Source: Condylostoma magnum (lineage: Eukaryota; Ciliophora; Heterotrichea; Heterotrichida; Condylostomatidae). Taken from it: DNA of 64,000 bases. Made by a program: the position numbers and the translations under genes. This document shows, one piece after another, positions 23,614 to 38,400 of the stretch. Positions within the stretch are counted from its first letter, which is position 1; each line of letters starts with the position of its first letter. The notes beneath the pieces were generated by a model. That model was given only the letters and a program-made list of their open reading frames with translations. It was not told the DNA's origin and did not search any database. The DNA lies in assembly GCA_920105805.1 (NCBI GenBank), contig CAKKTI010000028.1:1-64000 (forward strand). Direction: 5' to 3'.

Positions 23614-24354
23614 ATGTCAGAGGAAATAAAACAAAGAACTCCTTAAGACGACTAACTAATATACGCCTGTTAGCGAGGCTCAATAGATGATATACGCAAA
23701 CTGCTTTCAAATGGAGTAGATATCAATTTGAGGGATAGAAACGGTAGTTCTCCTATATTTAACTGCAGAAACGACGACTAATTAGAATGTGCTCGTTTCC
23801 TAATAAGCCACGGCGCAGATTTAAACATAACTAATATACGAGGCAATACAGCCCTGCATGTTGCCACAGAGCGAGGCAGCAAGGGGATAATTCTTCTCTA
23901 TTTGCTCTCAGGAGCAAATCCTAATATAAAGAACTATGAGGGTCACAAGCCTGAAGATCTCAACCCTCATCTATTACCGATGATTCATGCTATCAGTTAA
24001 GACAAGGACTTTTGAGGGATATTAAACGATCAGTACAAAAACAGATTAAAACAGATTTTCGATGAAATTGAAGGCGGAGATGAGACAAAAGTGCTGACTG
24101 TGGAAAAATGTGTGAGATTTAATAGATTTGTAGATGAGGAGTAGAGTGATGAGATAATTAGGAACGATGCTGCTGAGTTTATAAGAGATGTTGCTATTTG
24201 TAGGCCGGGGGAAGTAGGACTGGAAGAATGGGTGTTGAGCTTTTGTAAGCTTGCGTCTGAGTAAGGAACCGGGGCTGTTGATTCATTTATTGAAGACTTT
24301 GAAGGAAAGATCAAAAGTAGAGGAAAATTTGTTGATTTTAAGATGAAAGATTAA
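23614..24354 (+). CDS. Ankyrin-repeat protein
   Basis: 246 residues. Three ankyrin repeats occupy about residues 12-118 (GSIDDIRKLLSNGVDINLRD, then GNTALHVATERGSKGII, YLLSGANPNIKNYEG). The C-terminal half is acidic and helical (FDEIEGGDETKVLTVEKCVRF, then EWVLSFCKLASEQG), with a possible degenerate EF-hand pair. Ankyrin repeats mediate protein contacts; the partner is unknown. One Trp is TGA. It is the second of four tandem plus-strand genes that are 30-50 bp apart. Confidence 0.85.
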
Positions 24355-24381
24355 TAGATTTTAGTGTTAATATATTAGAAT

Positions 24382-24555
24382 ATGGGCTATTAGACTATGT
24401 GCTGTCAAAATTGTAAGGTAGATCATGAATACAAACAAAATGATCTTGTGTTCTTAAGTATAAGATTAACTCCTATTTTCTTAAATTGTACTAATAAACA
24501 TTCTAAACATAAGGATGAGCAGGTCTTAAAGGAGGTATTTCTACTGGGTATATAA
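24382..24555 (+). CDS. Very small protein with MG..CC N-terminus
   Basis: 57 residues beginning MGYQTMCCQNCK, with Gly2 and three Cys, another possible lipid-anchored N-terminus. There is no recognisable domain. Listed because it fits the tandem spacing between the ankyrin and PDE6-delta genes (27 and 32 bp gaps). It could be chance. Confidence 0.4.
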
Positions 24556-24587
24556 CTACACTCCATCATTTATCAATTACATAAATA

Positions 24588-25019
<432 letters not shown>

Positions 25020-25033
25020 TTTAAGCATTTTAC

Positions 25034-25453
25034 CTAAATATCAAAAATTTCATCTTTTTCGAATTGAATCTGACCATCAAAATCGTCTTCCATCATATCC
25101 TCTCCTTCATTTATCTTTATTTACTCTGGAATTTCCCCTTATTATTACAGAATTTTTACTTCGTCAGGAGTGTATTTATGAATTACATCAGCTCGGTCAT
25201 CTTAGTACTCTCTTAGTCCCAGCAATATCACGTCATCGTTGTTGATTCAGACCCTGCGTCGCATCTGGCCTCTTATAATGGCAAGGCGACGGACACCGTC
25301 GAAACAATGGACTTCTAGACGGGCGTTTCCGAGAAGGCGGATCACTTACCCGTATTCTTAGCCGTCTTCTTTATATGTAAGCTCACGTTTGTTAAAGTTT
25401 GTTCTATTACCTGTCTTTTTAGATCGGTGTCCCTTGCCTCCTCGTCTTGGCAT
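25034..25453 (-). CDS. Translation initiation factor eIF1A
   Basis: 139 residues. It starts [17 protein letters not shown] and shows [41 protein letters not shown] with Trp as TGA, and [18 protein letters not shown], the eIF1A OB fold. The acidic tail ends in FDI followed by TAG, as eIF1A tails end. eIF1A promotes scanning and start-codon choice on the 40S subunit. Together with H3 and uL5 this is one of the best size standards for TAG acting as a stop. Confidence 0.95.
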
Positions 25454-25595
25454 ATTTTTTATTGTTTTTGGTGCAGAAGCATAAGACCAGAGAGTACATC
25501 AGAGACAGTTTAGCGGTTTTGTATATTTAATCAAACACATATGTAGAAACTGTTTTAGGGACTGTAGGGTAGTTCTGTATTTTTAGTAATAAAAC

Positions 25596-26375
25596 ATGGA
25601 ATAAGCGGGCACGCCTTAGAAAACTCCTTTAAAGAACAATGATTCCCAGTAGAATGTTGCATGATAAACTCCATAGCCTGTGCGGTTATTCAACCATCCT
25701 CTTAATTCACCTTTTACTCAATTCTGCAACGACTTATCACCCCTTATACCATAGCCTAACTCACCGAATAGAAGCTTTACCATCAACAATATGTCTCCTA
25801 AGCAGTTGTTTGCCACAAGCCCAGTACCAGAGGAAAAAGGTAGCTTTAATCAACCTAAAATTAAGCGGGCTGTGCATAAAATTAACTTTAAAAATCCACC
25901 ATAAGAGTACTTTGTACTTCCTTAAAGCAATATTCCTATAAAAATTAATCTGACTAACTCAGAGGAGAATAATACAAAGCCAATTATAAGGCCAAAGAAG
26001 AGAGTGAAAGAAACAGATGATTAGAAAAAAATGAACTGCAATTGTTCAAGGTCAAAATGCTTAAAGCTATACTGCGACTGTTTTGCAGCCGGAGAGTATT
26101 GCAATAATTGCAATTGCTTAAATTGTTTTAATACCCCTGATTAAGAAGATAAAAGAAGAGAGGCTATATGCCAAACTTTAGAAAGAAATCCGAATGCTTT
26201 TCGACCTAAGGTGGAGGAATCAGGGCATAATAAAGGATGTCATTGTAAAAGGTCGAATTGCCTGAAAAAGTACTGCGAGTGTTTTTAAAGCCATGTCAAG
26301 TGCTCAGAGCTATGTAAGTGTGTTGGATGCTATAACAAGTAGGATAAGAAAAAGCCTAGAACTAAGCGTAATTAG
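25596..26375 (+). CDS. Tesmin/TSO1-type CXC domain protein (LIN54-like)
   Basis: 259 residues. Two CXC motifs: [19 protein letters not shown] at about 151-190 and [18 protein letters not shown] at about 212-250, joined by a linker with RNPNAFRPK, the signature of the DNA-binding CRC domain. LIN54/tesmin proteins bind cell-cycle gene promoters as part of DREAM/MuvB complexes. The N-terminal 140 residues are Pro/Ser/Asn rich and disordered. The stop is TAG at 26373 or TAA at 26405. Nuclear role inferred from the domain. Confidence 0.92.
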
Positions 26376-26446
26376 GTGTATAAATTGTATGTTAGAGTGT
26401 ATATATAAGTTATTTTTATTACACAGGTAAAAACTTAAAATATTAT

Positions 26447-29400
26447 CTAACTAATAGACTGTGTTAACAAAGCAACTCCTCTTTTAATCCAATGACTTTT
26501 AGGTAGGTTGGATGGTAGTTTTATTGAAATTATAAAGTTAGTCGAATGGCCAGTCGTCGTTAGGTTACCTGATCGTCTGGCCGTTCTATACATAGGACAA
26601 TTATATATAAAATTAGATTAAAATGGTTGTTTTTCAGCTTTCTATTTAGGCTTTAATCAAATCTGTATAACACTTACAATTGGCATTACAGAGAATAACT
26701 ATCTATTTTCAGGCTCATCGATAACCTTTAATTCACTATTTCACTTAGAACTTTCTAAGTATAAACCGAATATATAGCATCCATCTGTAGGAGGCTCTAT
26801 TTCGTATGTATCTTCAATGTTTTGTACATCTATATCATCTTTTATAACGAATCCAAAGTCCAGTGTATCAATAGGCTCCTGTACATTTCTAGCATAATTC
26901 TGCAAAGTACCAGTAAGAAAAGCTTAGGTAAAAAAGAATCCGGCTATCCAATATACTGAAGGAGCTCCTTTGTCAATCCACATTTGCAAGAACTTTAATC
27001 TAACTAATAGATCACTAGACCAAGATATCAAAGTCTTTTCTGAGGGATATGATACATCTTTTCATTAACTAGGAACTATATTATTTATCAAACTTTCAGA
27101 CATTTGTTCCATTTCAGTAGTTATAACAATAGCACCTTAAATAGCCTTTGTTATTCCTATAAGGTCTTCTCTTATCTTTTTTATTAGAATATTATAACGA
27201 CTACAATCCTATACTAAAACTGTGTTCATAGATTGGCTGTATTAAGTTGGATATTTCTCAATAATCTGTTTTAAATTAAACTCTTAAGGTAAACTTTCTA
27301 GTATATCAGTGCATATTTTTGTAAGCTCAGATTTATTCTATGCTTACCCAGATCCTTCTCTTTATTGTAATTCTTAAACTTTTTGTAGTATAAGCCCTGC
27401 CTCATGCCTCGCAGATGTTATATTAGCGTTTTCATTAAGACCGAAAATCTAAGGAGACTCTTCATCGGGTAATTTATCTAAAAACTGTAAAATTGAATCA
27501 GGATGAGTTATATCTGGGATTCTATACTACTCCATTATTGTTAGTTTATGATTTTAGTTAAGTAAGTTTGGATCATACGCATCTTTCAGTATATACCTAA
27601 GCGTTTTTCTATCCCAATCCTCCGTTACTCTACCTCCATAATTACATTCAGCTGATAAATACTGCAAAGCTTTAAACGGAATCTTATCGTATTCATTTAT
27701 CATATAAAACAGTTACATATACGAAATTCTCAGATCACTTAAATTAAACTCATATGGAATGTTTCAGCCCAAAGGTCCAAATTTACGTCGTTCACAAATA
27801 ATACAGTGAAAGAAAGTTACACCAAATAGCAGTTTTCCTCACTCATCCGGTCGTGATGATTTTTAGAATAATAATCTATCTTAATTAGAGTTTTTTATTT
27901 CTGTATAAATCTGTCTTAGGTTTTATTTAACACCCTCTGGCTGTTGATTAGTAATTTTAACACTACTTTATAGAATAGAAACTGGAAAATCTTTACAAGG
28001 AACACTAGTAAGTCAAAGTCTAAAATCATGGTGAATTTTCTTATTTTTCTTTTGAAATCTTGTTATAAGTTTATCGAAAAATACTTCTAAAGTTGGCATC
28101 CATGAAACTGCTAAATGGCAGTTTTATAATAGGACTCATATTCCTTCTTGGATAGCTCTTTTAATTATTCTTTGAGCTCTCTGACCTTAACCTTTGCCAA
28201 GTGAAACGATTTCTAATTATATTGATTTCTCTAATGAATACTTTTTGAGGATTTATTGTATATCATTACCAGGACTAAGAAAGAAAATCAGGAACTTTAG
28301 AGGATGCGATAATCTATAACTTAATTCTATATTAAAAATTGGGGGATTCAAGTAAAACTCACCGATAAATTGCTTTATTATCGATTTTATAGCAAATATC
28401 ATATTTTCTGGTAAAATAGCTCTGTATATCAATAATCTTTATATAACAGTGAATCTTTAAATGTCGTTAAAAGGAGTAGGTAGTTTTCTACAAAAATCAT
28501 CAAAAGTTGGTATAATATTAAATTTTGTATTGTCATAAATAATTTTTAACCAACTCTCTAAATTTTGTTCTATATGTTCACTTAATAACGACAATTCATC
28601 AATCTTTGATAATTCGCATATATCTTTTCATGTATTTTAATCAATTTCTCTGCAATTCGGTTTTTCTCTTAATGGTGTATCTGACATAGTGACTAGTCCA
28701 GTAAGTAAAAATTTAAGCTCTTATGACCTAATTTTACCTTAAAATTCTAGCATTCTTAACACTATGATAAAACTGAATAATAATTTGTCTTTCTCAAACA
28801 GTGCCATACACGTATTAGAAAATATGTTTCTACGAATTCCTTCTGTTAATAGGTTTATCCTTTTCTCTATTTTCTTGCTGTTTTTCGTTTAATCTAATGA
28901 TTCCACAAATATATCTAAGAACCAGTCCATTGAAAAAGAATACATGTATTGAACATTTTGTAAATCAGAGATGCAAAAGTACAAAATTGAGCTGTACTAA
29001 GCAACTGGAAGATATTTTTCTTAGAATTGCTGTATATCCTTCTCAGTCTCATGTGTTTATTGTAATCTTGCTTCTACTTCCAAGGACATTCTTTTAGATT
29101 CTGTTAGGGAGTTTATAAGAACTTCATTGTCTAAGATATTATCCCCAGCTTCCTATAACTTTTAGAGGATATTTTCTTCAAATAGTTATAATTTTCTTAT
29201 ATACTAAGCAGATTGAACAATTAATTTGTTTCTTTTTTAAGTTTATTCAGGCAAATCCTTTTAACATACAATATTAAGCAGCTACTCTGTTAGTCCATCT
29301 TATAGAATAGAAAAGTTCAGTATAGTAACCATTGTTGTAACTTCTGGTGAGTAATTAGGACTTATTCAATTTGATATTAAATACAATTAAAAATTATCAT

Positions 29401-32400
29401 CGATTATTTTATTAATATCCCCTATTTTCACTACTTTTTGTCCAGATTCAACAAAAAACTACTTTAAAAGAAGCGGTTCAATTAGTTAATCAATAGTATC
29501 TCCTAGATTTTCAATGATTAAAGTAGCTCCAACAAACATAGCATTTTCCAGAACATTTAAAAAGTTTTCAGAATTGAATCGAGTTACTAACAATTGATTA
29601 TCATTACCTTTAATTGTTTATTTTATTCAATTACTTGCTTGTTTTTAAGGATCAATTATAAGTGGCCAGCTAGTGGTGTACTATAAAATGATAGCATTTT
29701 CTATAGAAGCTGTATTAGTTGGCAATCCATCAATATTTCACTATTAAATCATAGCTGGGTCTCCAACAACATCAACTAAATTAAAATTCTCACTACAGCT
29801 AATTGTCTCAGACTTTTATATATACGGCACCCATTCCTAGCTGATAATCCTTTGCCTAAAGCTCCAAATAAAATTACCCATATAGCAAACTACACCAGCA
29901 CTAATTAAAACATCTCCATACAGATTAAAAATATTCTTGTTAAGTTTTAATATAGTTTCATCCCATCTTTGCCTCTCGTCACTTAACTTCTCAACTAATC
30001 TTACAGCTCTTTCCTTCTTTGTCTCACAATTGTTTATATCATCTATCAATCTTTACTTCTCAGCTTCCATTTGATCGTACTGATCTCTTAGTACTTTTAA
30101 ATGCTTTTCAACCTTTTCGAGCTCTTACTGCTTTACGGCAAGTTCTGCCATTTTTTCCTAAGTCAATTAGCTTGCTTCCTCTAATGCCTATCTCTTTGGT
30201 ATAATATCTTTATTGATATGATAAAAGTTGTACTATGCTCTAACCCATTTGCACAGTCCTTCAGCAGCCTTTGAGGCCACTTTTACTATATCGACTTAAA
30301 AAAGCTCATTGTCCATATAAGGCTTAATTTTCTTCATAATTCTCTCAGTTATCTGCTTATTATCAAAATTTTTCAAAGCTTATAGTAATCTAGGGTTTTG
30401 CATCATTCTTTTCCCAGCTTCAAAGTAACTCATGATATATTTTCCTTTGTTTTAAGGATCCACTACCTATACAGGCTCTGCCTTATTCATGATTGCCATA
30501 GCTTCTACTGCCAGTTGAATAGGCATTGGGGGCTTAGACATAGTTTTTACTATATCAAATTAATCTTTCTTTATTGTATCCAACGCTTATAAAGCAGCTT
30601 CTAGTTCAGGAATAGCCTAAGCCAGGGCACTTTCACATTCAGATTTGATTTTATTGGCATACGAAGCTTATTATGAGGCTTCTTACTCCTACTCCGCCAC
30701 ATTGTTTCTTACTGTCTCCGCTTCTTAGTTTTCTCTTTGCATGTTCTACAACACTTTCTCCGTTTCTACAGTCTTTTATTCTAAAATTGGCTTCATACTA
30801 ATTAGTTCTTCTCTTAATTAAGCCACTACTTCTTAGGCCTACTCTAATTTCTTAACTCCATCTTAGTACTTAGTTTTCTACCCAATCGTTGACTTCTCTT
30901 TAACTTAGTAAAGTGCTCCAAAACAATTTAGAAGTTTTAAGTAGTTTGAAGGAGTAACGTAATTTTGTTTATTCATTTGTTCTTGGTATAGTTGGGAGTA
31001 ATTTGTAGTGGATTCATGAAAGAAAACACATGAATTGATTATCTCATCATTTATTTATTAATCTTGGCTTAAATTACTTTTCTGGAAAAACTCTATTGCT
31101 ACGTCTATTAAGGCTTGTTAGGGCCACATACTGAATCAGTTTATATAACAACAGTTTATCAGACTTGGAAACTATCTCAACCGTCTCTTAAACGCATGTC
31201 CTACTGGTGAAAATATAAGAACAATGGTAAGATTCTGCCTGCAAGTATTAACAAAAGCTTGTCATCGTTGAATGTCATCATAATTTTTCATTTGGGGTAA
31301 TAAACGGAGTTACTCGTTTATCATTACTTTCTCTTCACTTTAGAATAAATTAGGAACTTCGCCTGTGTTTAGTATATTATTAACATTCTCTATAAATACT
31401 TCGTATTTTATGTCAGTATCTCGTATTATAAAAGCAATTTTCTTGTTTTCAACTCCTGCTTTAATAAACATGTCCTTTAAATCTTCGCTTCAATTATCTA
31501 AGTCGTAATTTTTTGACATTTTAATCGTTTGAATTTACTATTCATTAACAAAAGCTGCAAGTTTGGCTAAAGATTATCTTCCAGTACCACCTACTCCTAT
31601 AAGCAATGCATTTCCATACTTCAATGCAAAAACTCTGGAAATTTTACAAATATGCTTGATTGCAAATTCAAATAAAACCAAGTCCATTTAAGCCATTGAG
31701 ATTTCGTTTAAGTCAATTAATGCTATTTTTAGTATCTTTTTCACCTTTTTCTAGTTTAATACTTCTTCATACACTTTATCTTCTAGGAGATTAGTAAATA
31801 AGGGTTCTTACACATCAAAGATTTAACTAATTTCTTGCAAATTTTAGTTATTTAGAGCTCTTTACTGTATTTGTTTGAAAATGAATTTATCATCTTCATC
31901 TATCAGCCGATCTGAGAAAACCCTTTAGCACTCATGATACCATAACTTGAACAAAACCTCAACATTTTACACTTTAGTATTAGGAGATAGTAAAATTCCA
32001 TTAAAAGTACTAAATAGATCTCTTAGGTTAAATGTATAGTGACCTTTTGTAGGAGTTGGAGGCAACTATCCCACAATATCTTTATAAACTTATATAGTAG
32101 CTCAAGTCAGATTATAGACTGAGTTCTATATAGGAATTTTGTGATCACTGAACCCTAGGTCTAATATAGTGCTGAAAATTCTATACAGGGATTTATCAGT
32201 GAACTCAGGGAAATTGATCCAGTAAAATTGATGAATTATTCTATCAGTGATATAACTTCTGCCTCCTCCTGGAGGACCCATAGCTCCTATAAACACCAAA
32301 TCTTGTATGTAATTTATTTCACATGTTTTTCTATCATACCATTGAGCCTAATCCATAATTTACCTAAGCAATTCTATAGCAGGTTGAGCTCCAGTAGCCT

Positions 32401-35400
32401 CTTTATAAGGCATATTTAAATCATCAACTAGAATAACAAAATGCTTTCCTATTTGCGGTCCTAATATTCCTTTTCGTCTTTTGCTCAATTTGCTTTCAAT
32501 TAGATCTTATGTTTAATTAGTTGTTGATTTTGCACTTAGCATTGTCATTAAACTTTCATATTTCGAACTTGGAAGATTGTTAATGAACTTTCTACTGAGC
32601 GTTGTTTTAGATGTTCCTGTAGATCCTGTAATCAAAAGGGAGACATTGTTTTGTATTGTGGCGTTGATTAAGTATTGGTATGACTCTAATGTGCTCGTAG
32701 GAACTACTATATTACTTATATCAATTTCTTCTCCTTTGAATTGCTGAGAAACTAATTTGCTTCACAGTTGCCAATGGTATTTTTACGTATTATAGAATAT
32801 TTTTCTTAGTGTTTTTTCTTAGAAAATTTCATCGTTTGTTTGATCAAGAATTTGAACTAATAAAGGATCAAAGTTACTCTTTTTAGTATAGTATAGATCC
32901 TGTAGAAACTAGCAAAACCTTTTACTATAATCAATCGTATGAATTTGGCCAAAGCTTCAATATACAGAAAATAGAAATAAGTTGATAATGCAAGACTCTT
33001 CTTTTGCTTATATTTCTTCATCAGACTATTTAGTTAATTACTTACTCTTTCGTTCTAATTCTTTTTATTTTCAGGCTTATAAATCAACTTAACTATGCAT
33101 TGTGTTTATTTTGGCTAGTACCTTTTCTTGTGCATTTTCATCACTATTATCTTCTTGAAACTTTAGTGTAATAAAACTGTCAAAAATCCTGAGTAAATTT
33201 TAAATAGACCAAATAGGATAAAAGTATAAAGAAGGTTTTTCCCCATCCTCCCTGAAACAGAAATCAACTATTTCTTGGAGAAAATTATCAAACAATTACT
33301 CAATCAATACAACGTACTTTGATTTATTCTTCGACTCCTTTAGATTTTCAATCCAACTTTAAGGAAATAGCCTCCATCCCAACACTTCATCAGGGTCTAA
33401 GTAGATCATTCCACATCTACTAATAGTAGCTGGACTGGCTTGACTTAAATCATCAACTTCTAAAATAAGGGACATTTACTAGGTAAATAGTATAGTTTCT
33501 CCACTAATCAAGCACAATTTTTTATTATCATCTAAAACTGTGTTCATATTTTCAATCCAATTAGCATCAACAGGTCCATCGAGAACAATTCACTGTAAAA
33601 AGTCTTCTTCTTGATTAGAACAACTCCTCACAGTATAAGACAAAATCCCATCAATCCAGTCATTGCTTCCCTAATCCACATATCCATACAACTGTTCAAT
33701 ATTGATAGACTTGGGATTTATTTTATAAGTTTACACCTTCTTACGTTTTTGGTATATTTCCTCATCCCTTACCATATACGACAGAGCATTGCTAAGTATA
33801 GACAGGGCTGTAGATTTCCCACTCATAGCTTTCCCTACTAGCATTAATCCATGCCTTACCACTGTAGTATCATAGATTTATATAACCTTAGCCTTCAACT
33901 CTTACTTTCATATAAGTTTTTCCTACTTGATAACTTCATCAATCGCTTAATCTAGCTCCTGATTATTATTATAAGTCTTATCAACCCCTGGAAACAAGTC
34001 ACTTATAATATTCTCAAATAAAACAATATCAGGTGTTACAAATTTAGGCAACTGTGTATCATTTATAGCTTTAAGTATCAATTTTTACTCATCTTAGTCC
34101 TGATTCCTCTACCGCTTCAATACCCCAGCGTTCTTTATAATAGTGCTCACAGCTCTCATACCATAATCATAGTGAAGTTAAGTACTCAGCTACTCACTTG
34201 CCAATCTCAAACTTGTGATAAGCTTTATAGAGAGTTTTCTTGCATCATAAAATCCGAAAGAATAAAGGTAAATCTCTGCAATCATCCAGTAATTAGGAAT
34301 CATCATGGCCACTGGCCTAAACAAAGCTTTTAAATTTTCAGGCAGGGCAGTACGGCCCGCATAATCTGGATTCATTGTAATAAAAATAGCACAAGTTGGA
34401 TTAAGATGAATGACCTCCTCATCAAACTAGAAAGTAGGAAGTTTATTAATCACTGCATTTTACACTCTCAGAATCTACTCAGCTATAACAGATAAAGCCT
34501 CTAGTTCTATTCTATTAAACTCGTCAAAACATGCCCAGGCCCCACAAAAGCAAAGTCCTGTTAGGAATTTTGCCATTGAATTGTTGTCGAATCTGTCAGA
34601 GCAGTTGAATATAACGCACTTTTTTGCCACACTTTTGGCTAGATCTTTAGTAGTCTCAGTTTTTCCTGTACCGGCTGGGCCTTCTGGAGCCCCACCCAGA
34701 TTTAAGCGTAGTGCTCCCATCAGCGTTCTATAGCATCTATCAGTGAGAGGTGTTATAACCAGTCTCCCCTGGTTTCCTAAATACTCGTATCCGTATGCCA
34801 GGGATGTATCGAGCATTTTAACACTAAGCTATTGGTCTTCTTAGTAGTAACGTAGATTAGCAATTCAGTCGAAGTCGTATATAGTTTAGATTCTGTTTTG
34901 TATGAGATTTTAAATTATGTCGTTATTGTGGACTGTTAGGACTACTAATGTACTTATTGTTTGCAGAGTTAGATGACTGTGGTTTTGTCTTACTAAATCT
35001 ACTAGTTCTTAGAGAGTTTTGTTGCAAAGGTACTTGTGGGTGTTCATTTTTTAACGTTTGTCAATTATACATTATTCTGTTGAGTAAGTCCAGTGGATCA
35101 TGTTTGCTGATATAATGCACTGTGAAGGCCATTTTTATATTCATACAAGACGGTCTATTATATTATATTCTTACAGGGTTTGATCTGATAATTCCTATAT
35201 TGTTATTTCCATTTGACTTTAAACATCATTAAGCCAGTCTTCTATTAATCTTGGCTTGTTTTTACTTTTAAATACTCTTAGAGAAGTTATAAATTAAACC
35301 TTTTCTTTTTCTGGAGATATCATAGCCAGGATAAGATTGTTTTCTATTTGTAACTCGTTTATTCCTTCAAAACACTTTATTATGAATTTTTGAACTTATG

Positions 35401-38400
35401 AGATGTCCTAACTGTTGGACAGTATCATTAGTAGCTCTTCATTTGATAGGAAATAGAATCTAGGGAATGCCCTACGCTTTGTATTTAAATAATTGTTTAA
35501 AGAGGCTATTATACCTTCTATTACATTATTACCAAATGATATCTATTCTATAAGCTTAGTTTACTGTTATGTAATATCTATTACCTGAGGATTCGTTCAT
35601 ACTGAATACATAAGTGCTTCTCATTACGCATTTACTTGATTAAATTTGGCAGCAGCTTGTGGCAGTTCTTTTGCAATATCTCTACTTATGAATATAGGAT
35701 ACAGATATATTCAATTCTTTTACAGTTTCTCCCATGCTTCTAGTATATCTTATAATTTACTTAAGTTTTTCCTCCATTGATTGATTTCCTTTGCCATGAA
35801 GTCAATATAAGGCGAGCCGCACAGGGAAATGGTTTTCATTATCTGTTCGTCAATTAACTCAAAGATAGGCTCGTTATTAATCATTATATAAGTATCAGTT
35901 CCTCTGTAAGGCTAAAGATTGAATTTTATATCATCCCATTCAGCCTTCATTTTGTTCTTAGCAAGCTCTAATTATTACTCCTTAGTAGCTCTTTCTGATA
36001 TATCCTTTAAAATATCAACGTAATCTAGGGCGTTTTTAACAATTAACTCTTCTAAGTGATAATTTAGCCTGCTGTTAACAGGAAGGCCAGTTTTTACTAC
36101 AATTGCGTCCCAGTGTCTTTCCTTTAATCCAGGGTTTTTTAGACTGTAAATAATAGGCATATAGGGAGTGAACTTGTTAACCTCTTCCAATAGAATACCT
36201 ACTAGCTTTAAACCTTATGGATCATTTTTCAGTGTAAACTTTTCTAACTTGCTTAATTCGTTGGTATATTCTTTAATTTTATCCTTTATCACCTCTCGAT
36301 CTAGTTTAATAAGTAGCCCTTGCATTCAAACTGGTTGATAATAAAAGAAATCTCTAGCATATGACCAAATCTAGTAGTATGGCATAAACTGCTTTTTGAT
36401 ATCTTTGAAATGAGAGTAGTCAGTTTATTCTGCTCCTAGTAGTTTTTCTCTAAAATTGATAAGTCTTCATTGGTTTAAAGTGTTTTCAATTCTGTCCTTT
36501 AAAAGTCCAAACATATCACTGATTTCATCGTGCCTGGAAATGTCTTCTATATATTTCAACTGAGCAAATTCATCTTCTATTTCCTTCATTTAGCCAAACA
36601 TTTCGCTTTTAGTTCTTAAAAGCTCATCTGCAAACTGTTTTTTGCACTTTTCTATGGTAGATTTGCAGTTATTCTACAGATTGCTTATATAATTAACAAT
36701 TCCTTTGCTGTTTCAGCATTTCTCGAATAGGTTTCATTGAATTGAGTAATAATACTACTCTAAAATGTCTTAGATAGTAAAAATCTGGCTAGTACTAATT
36801 ATAACCTCTTACAGTTTTTGTGGTATAGAATTCTACATAAATTTCTGCATTTCATCCAATTCCTCTAAAGTTTAAGGAGGATGTCCTATTATCTAATTAA
36901 CTTCATTCTGTATATTATCTACTTCAATAGTATAATCATAAGTTTTTTACTCAAACAGCTGTAAAATATTTTTTAAACTTAAATTAAGCTTTTTTGTCAA
37001 TTCTTCCTTCAGTTTGGTAGCATCAATGATATAATATCCACACTTAATTTTTTCATCTCTTAAAATATCTTAAACAACGTCCTATAATGCTAGTTTAACA
37101 TTAGTTAATTAAGTAGCTACAAACTGCACATCAAATTTATTGGAGTAATCTGCAATATCCTTCTCAGGGTCTATATCAATTACAAATTAATAAGGACGCA
37201 ATTTTAAAACAAAGCTGTCAATAATACTTGCTAACTGAGTAACTTAATCCTACAGTGTATCTATTCTAGGTTATAAAGCTTCAGGATTATCAAATAAAAT
37301 GTTAATAAACCCTGATTATCTGGATTTTCCTAGGTCATTAATCTCAATGCATTGTATTGAATTTAGCTCATCTATTAAGTAATGAATTAAACTAATAGAC
37401 CCTTCAACTATTTAACTTCCGGAAGGTTAAATAGTAAACTTCGATTCTTGCCCTTTTTCATACGATAAAATAGACTTAATTAGCTGATTATTAGAGTTAT
37501 TGAATAGATAGTTTCCTAAAAGTAGATCAATTTAATCAACATTGAGCTAAGTTTCTCTAAGGGAAGTTAAATTCACAGCATTATAGGATAAGTCTAATGA
37601 TTTCTGCATTTGTGCAATTCAAAAGTCTAAGGTGGTTTCCACGGACTTTCTTATACTTCGTTCTGCCATACTATTACACAAAAGCATAAACTTTCATAGT
37701 TGTTGCATAAACTCTATTGGAAGCTTATCCTCTAATAATATTTACTACTTTTAAAAGGCCTTTTAGTCTATTTTTAACTAATTTCTATTGATTCTCATTT
37801 AATTAGCTGTGTTAAGAATGTCCTGTATATCGAATTAAACATCGAATAATATGTTTTCAATGACACTTTTATGCTTCTGGATTGTTTCTTTAGCCATTTG
37901 AATATATTGATTAATTGTATATTGTTATCTAAGATCGTTCTTAAAATAGAAGATCTGCTCAACATCATACAACTAGCTTTTAAATCTCCATAAAATTTTA
38001 AGCTGTTCTGGATAAGCAGAAGGTAAACTTTTCCCGATATACCTCACAAGATACTCAAAATTCTTTATTTTAATAACAGTGCCGTTTTTACCGTTGGCTG
38101 CCGTTCTTGATCTCTCCACAGGAGTTAATAGCTTTTCCTATGGAATAATTAACTTAAAAATCTCTTATTTAGCTTAATTGTAGGGTAAATTATAGTCAAA
38201 ATCCATTTAGTATATCGCGTATCTAAAATGGTCCTCAACTTCTTATAACAAATACTTTCACTCTTTTATATTCTTTGGGGGAACTTAGCTGAAAGATCTT
38301 CCTGATATTTAAAGATCTTTGATTTTTGATAAGTAGTAATTCTTTCACTGCTATAAGGACTAAAACCCGGCATTAAGGTATTCATTAGTTTCATCATAAA

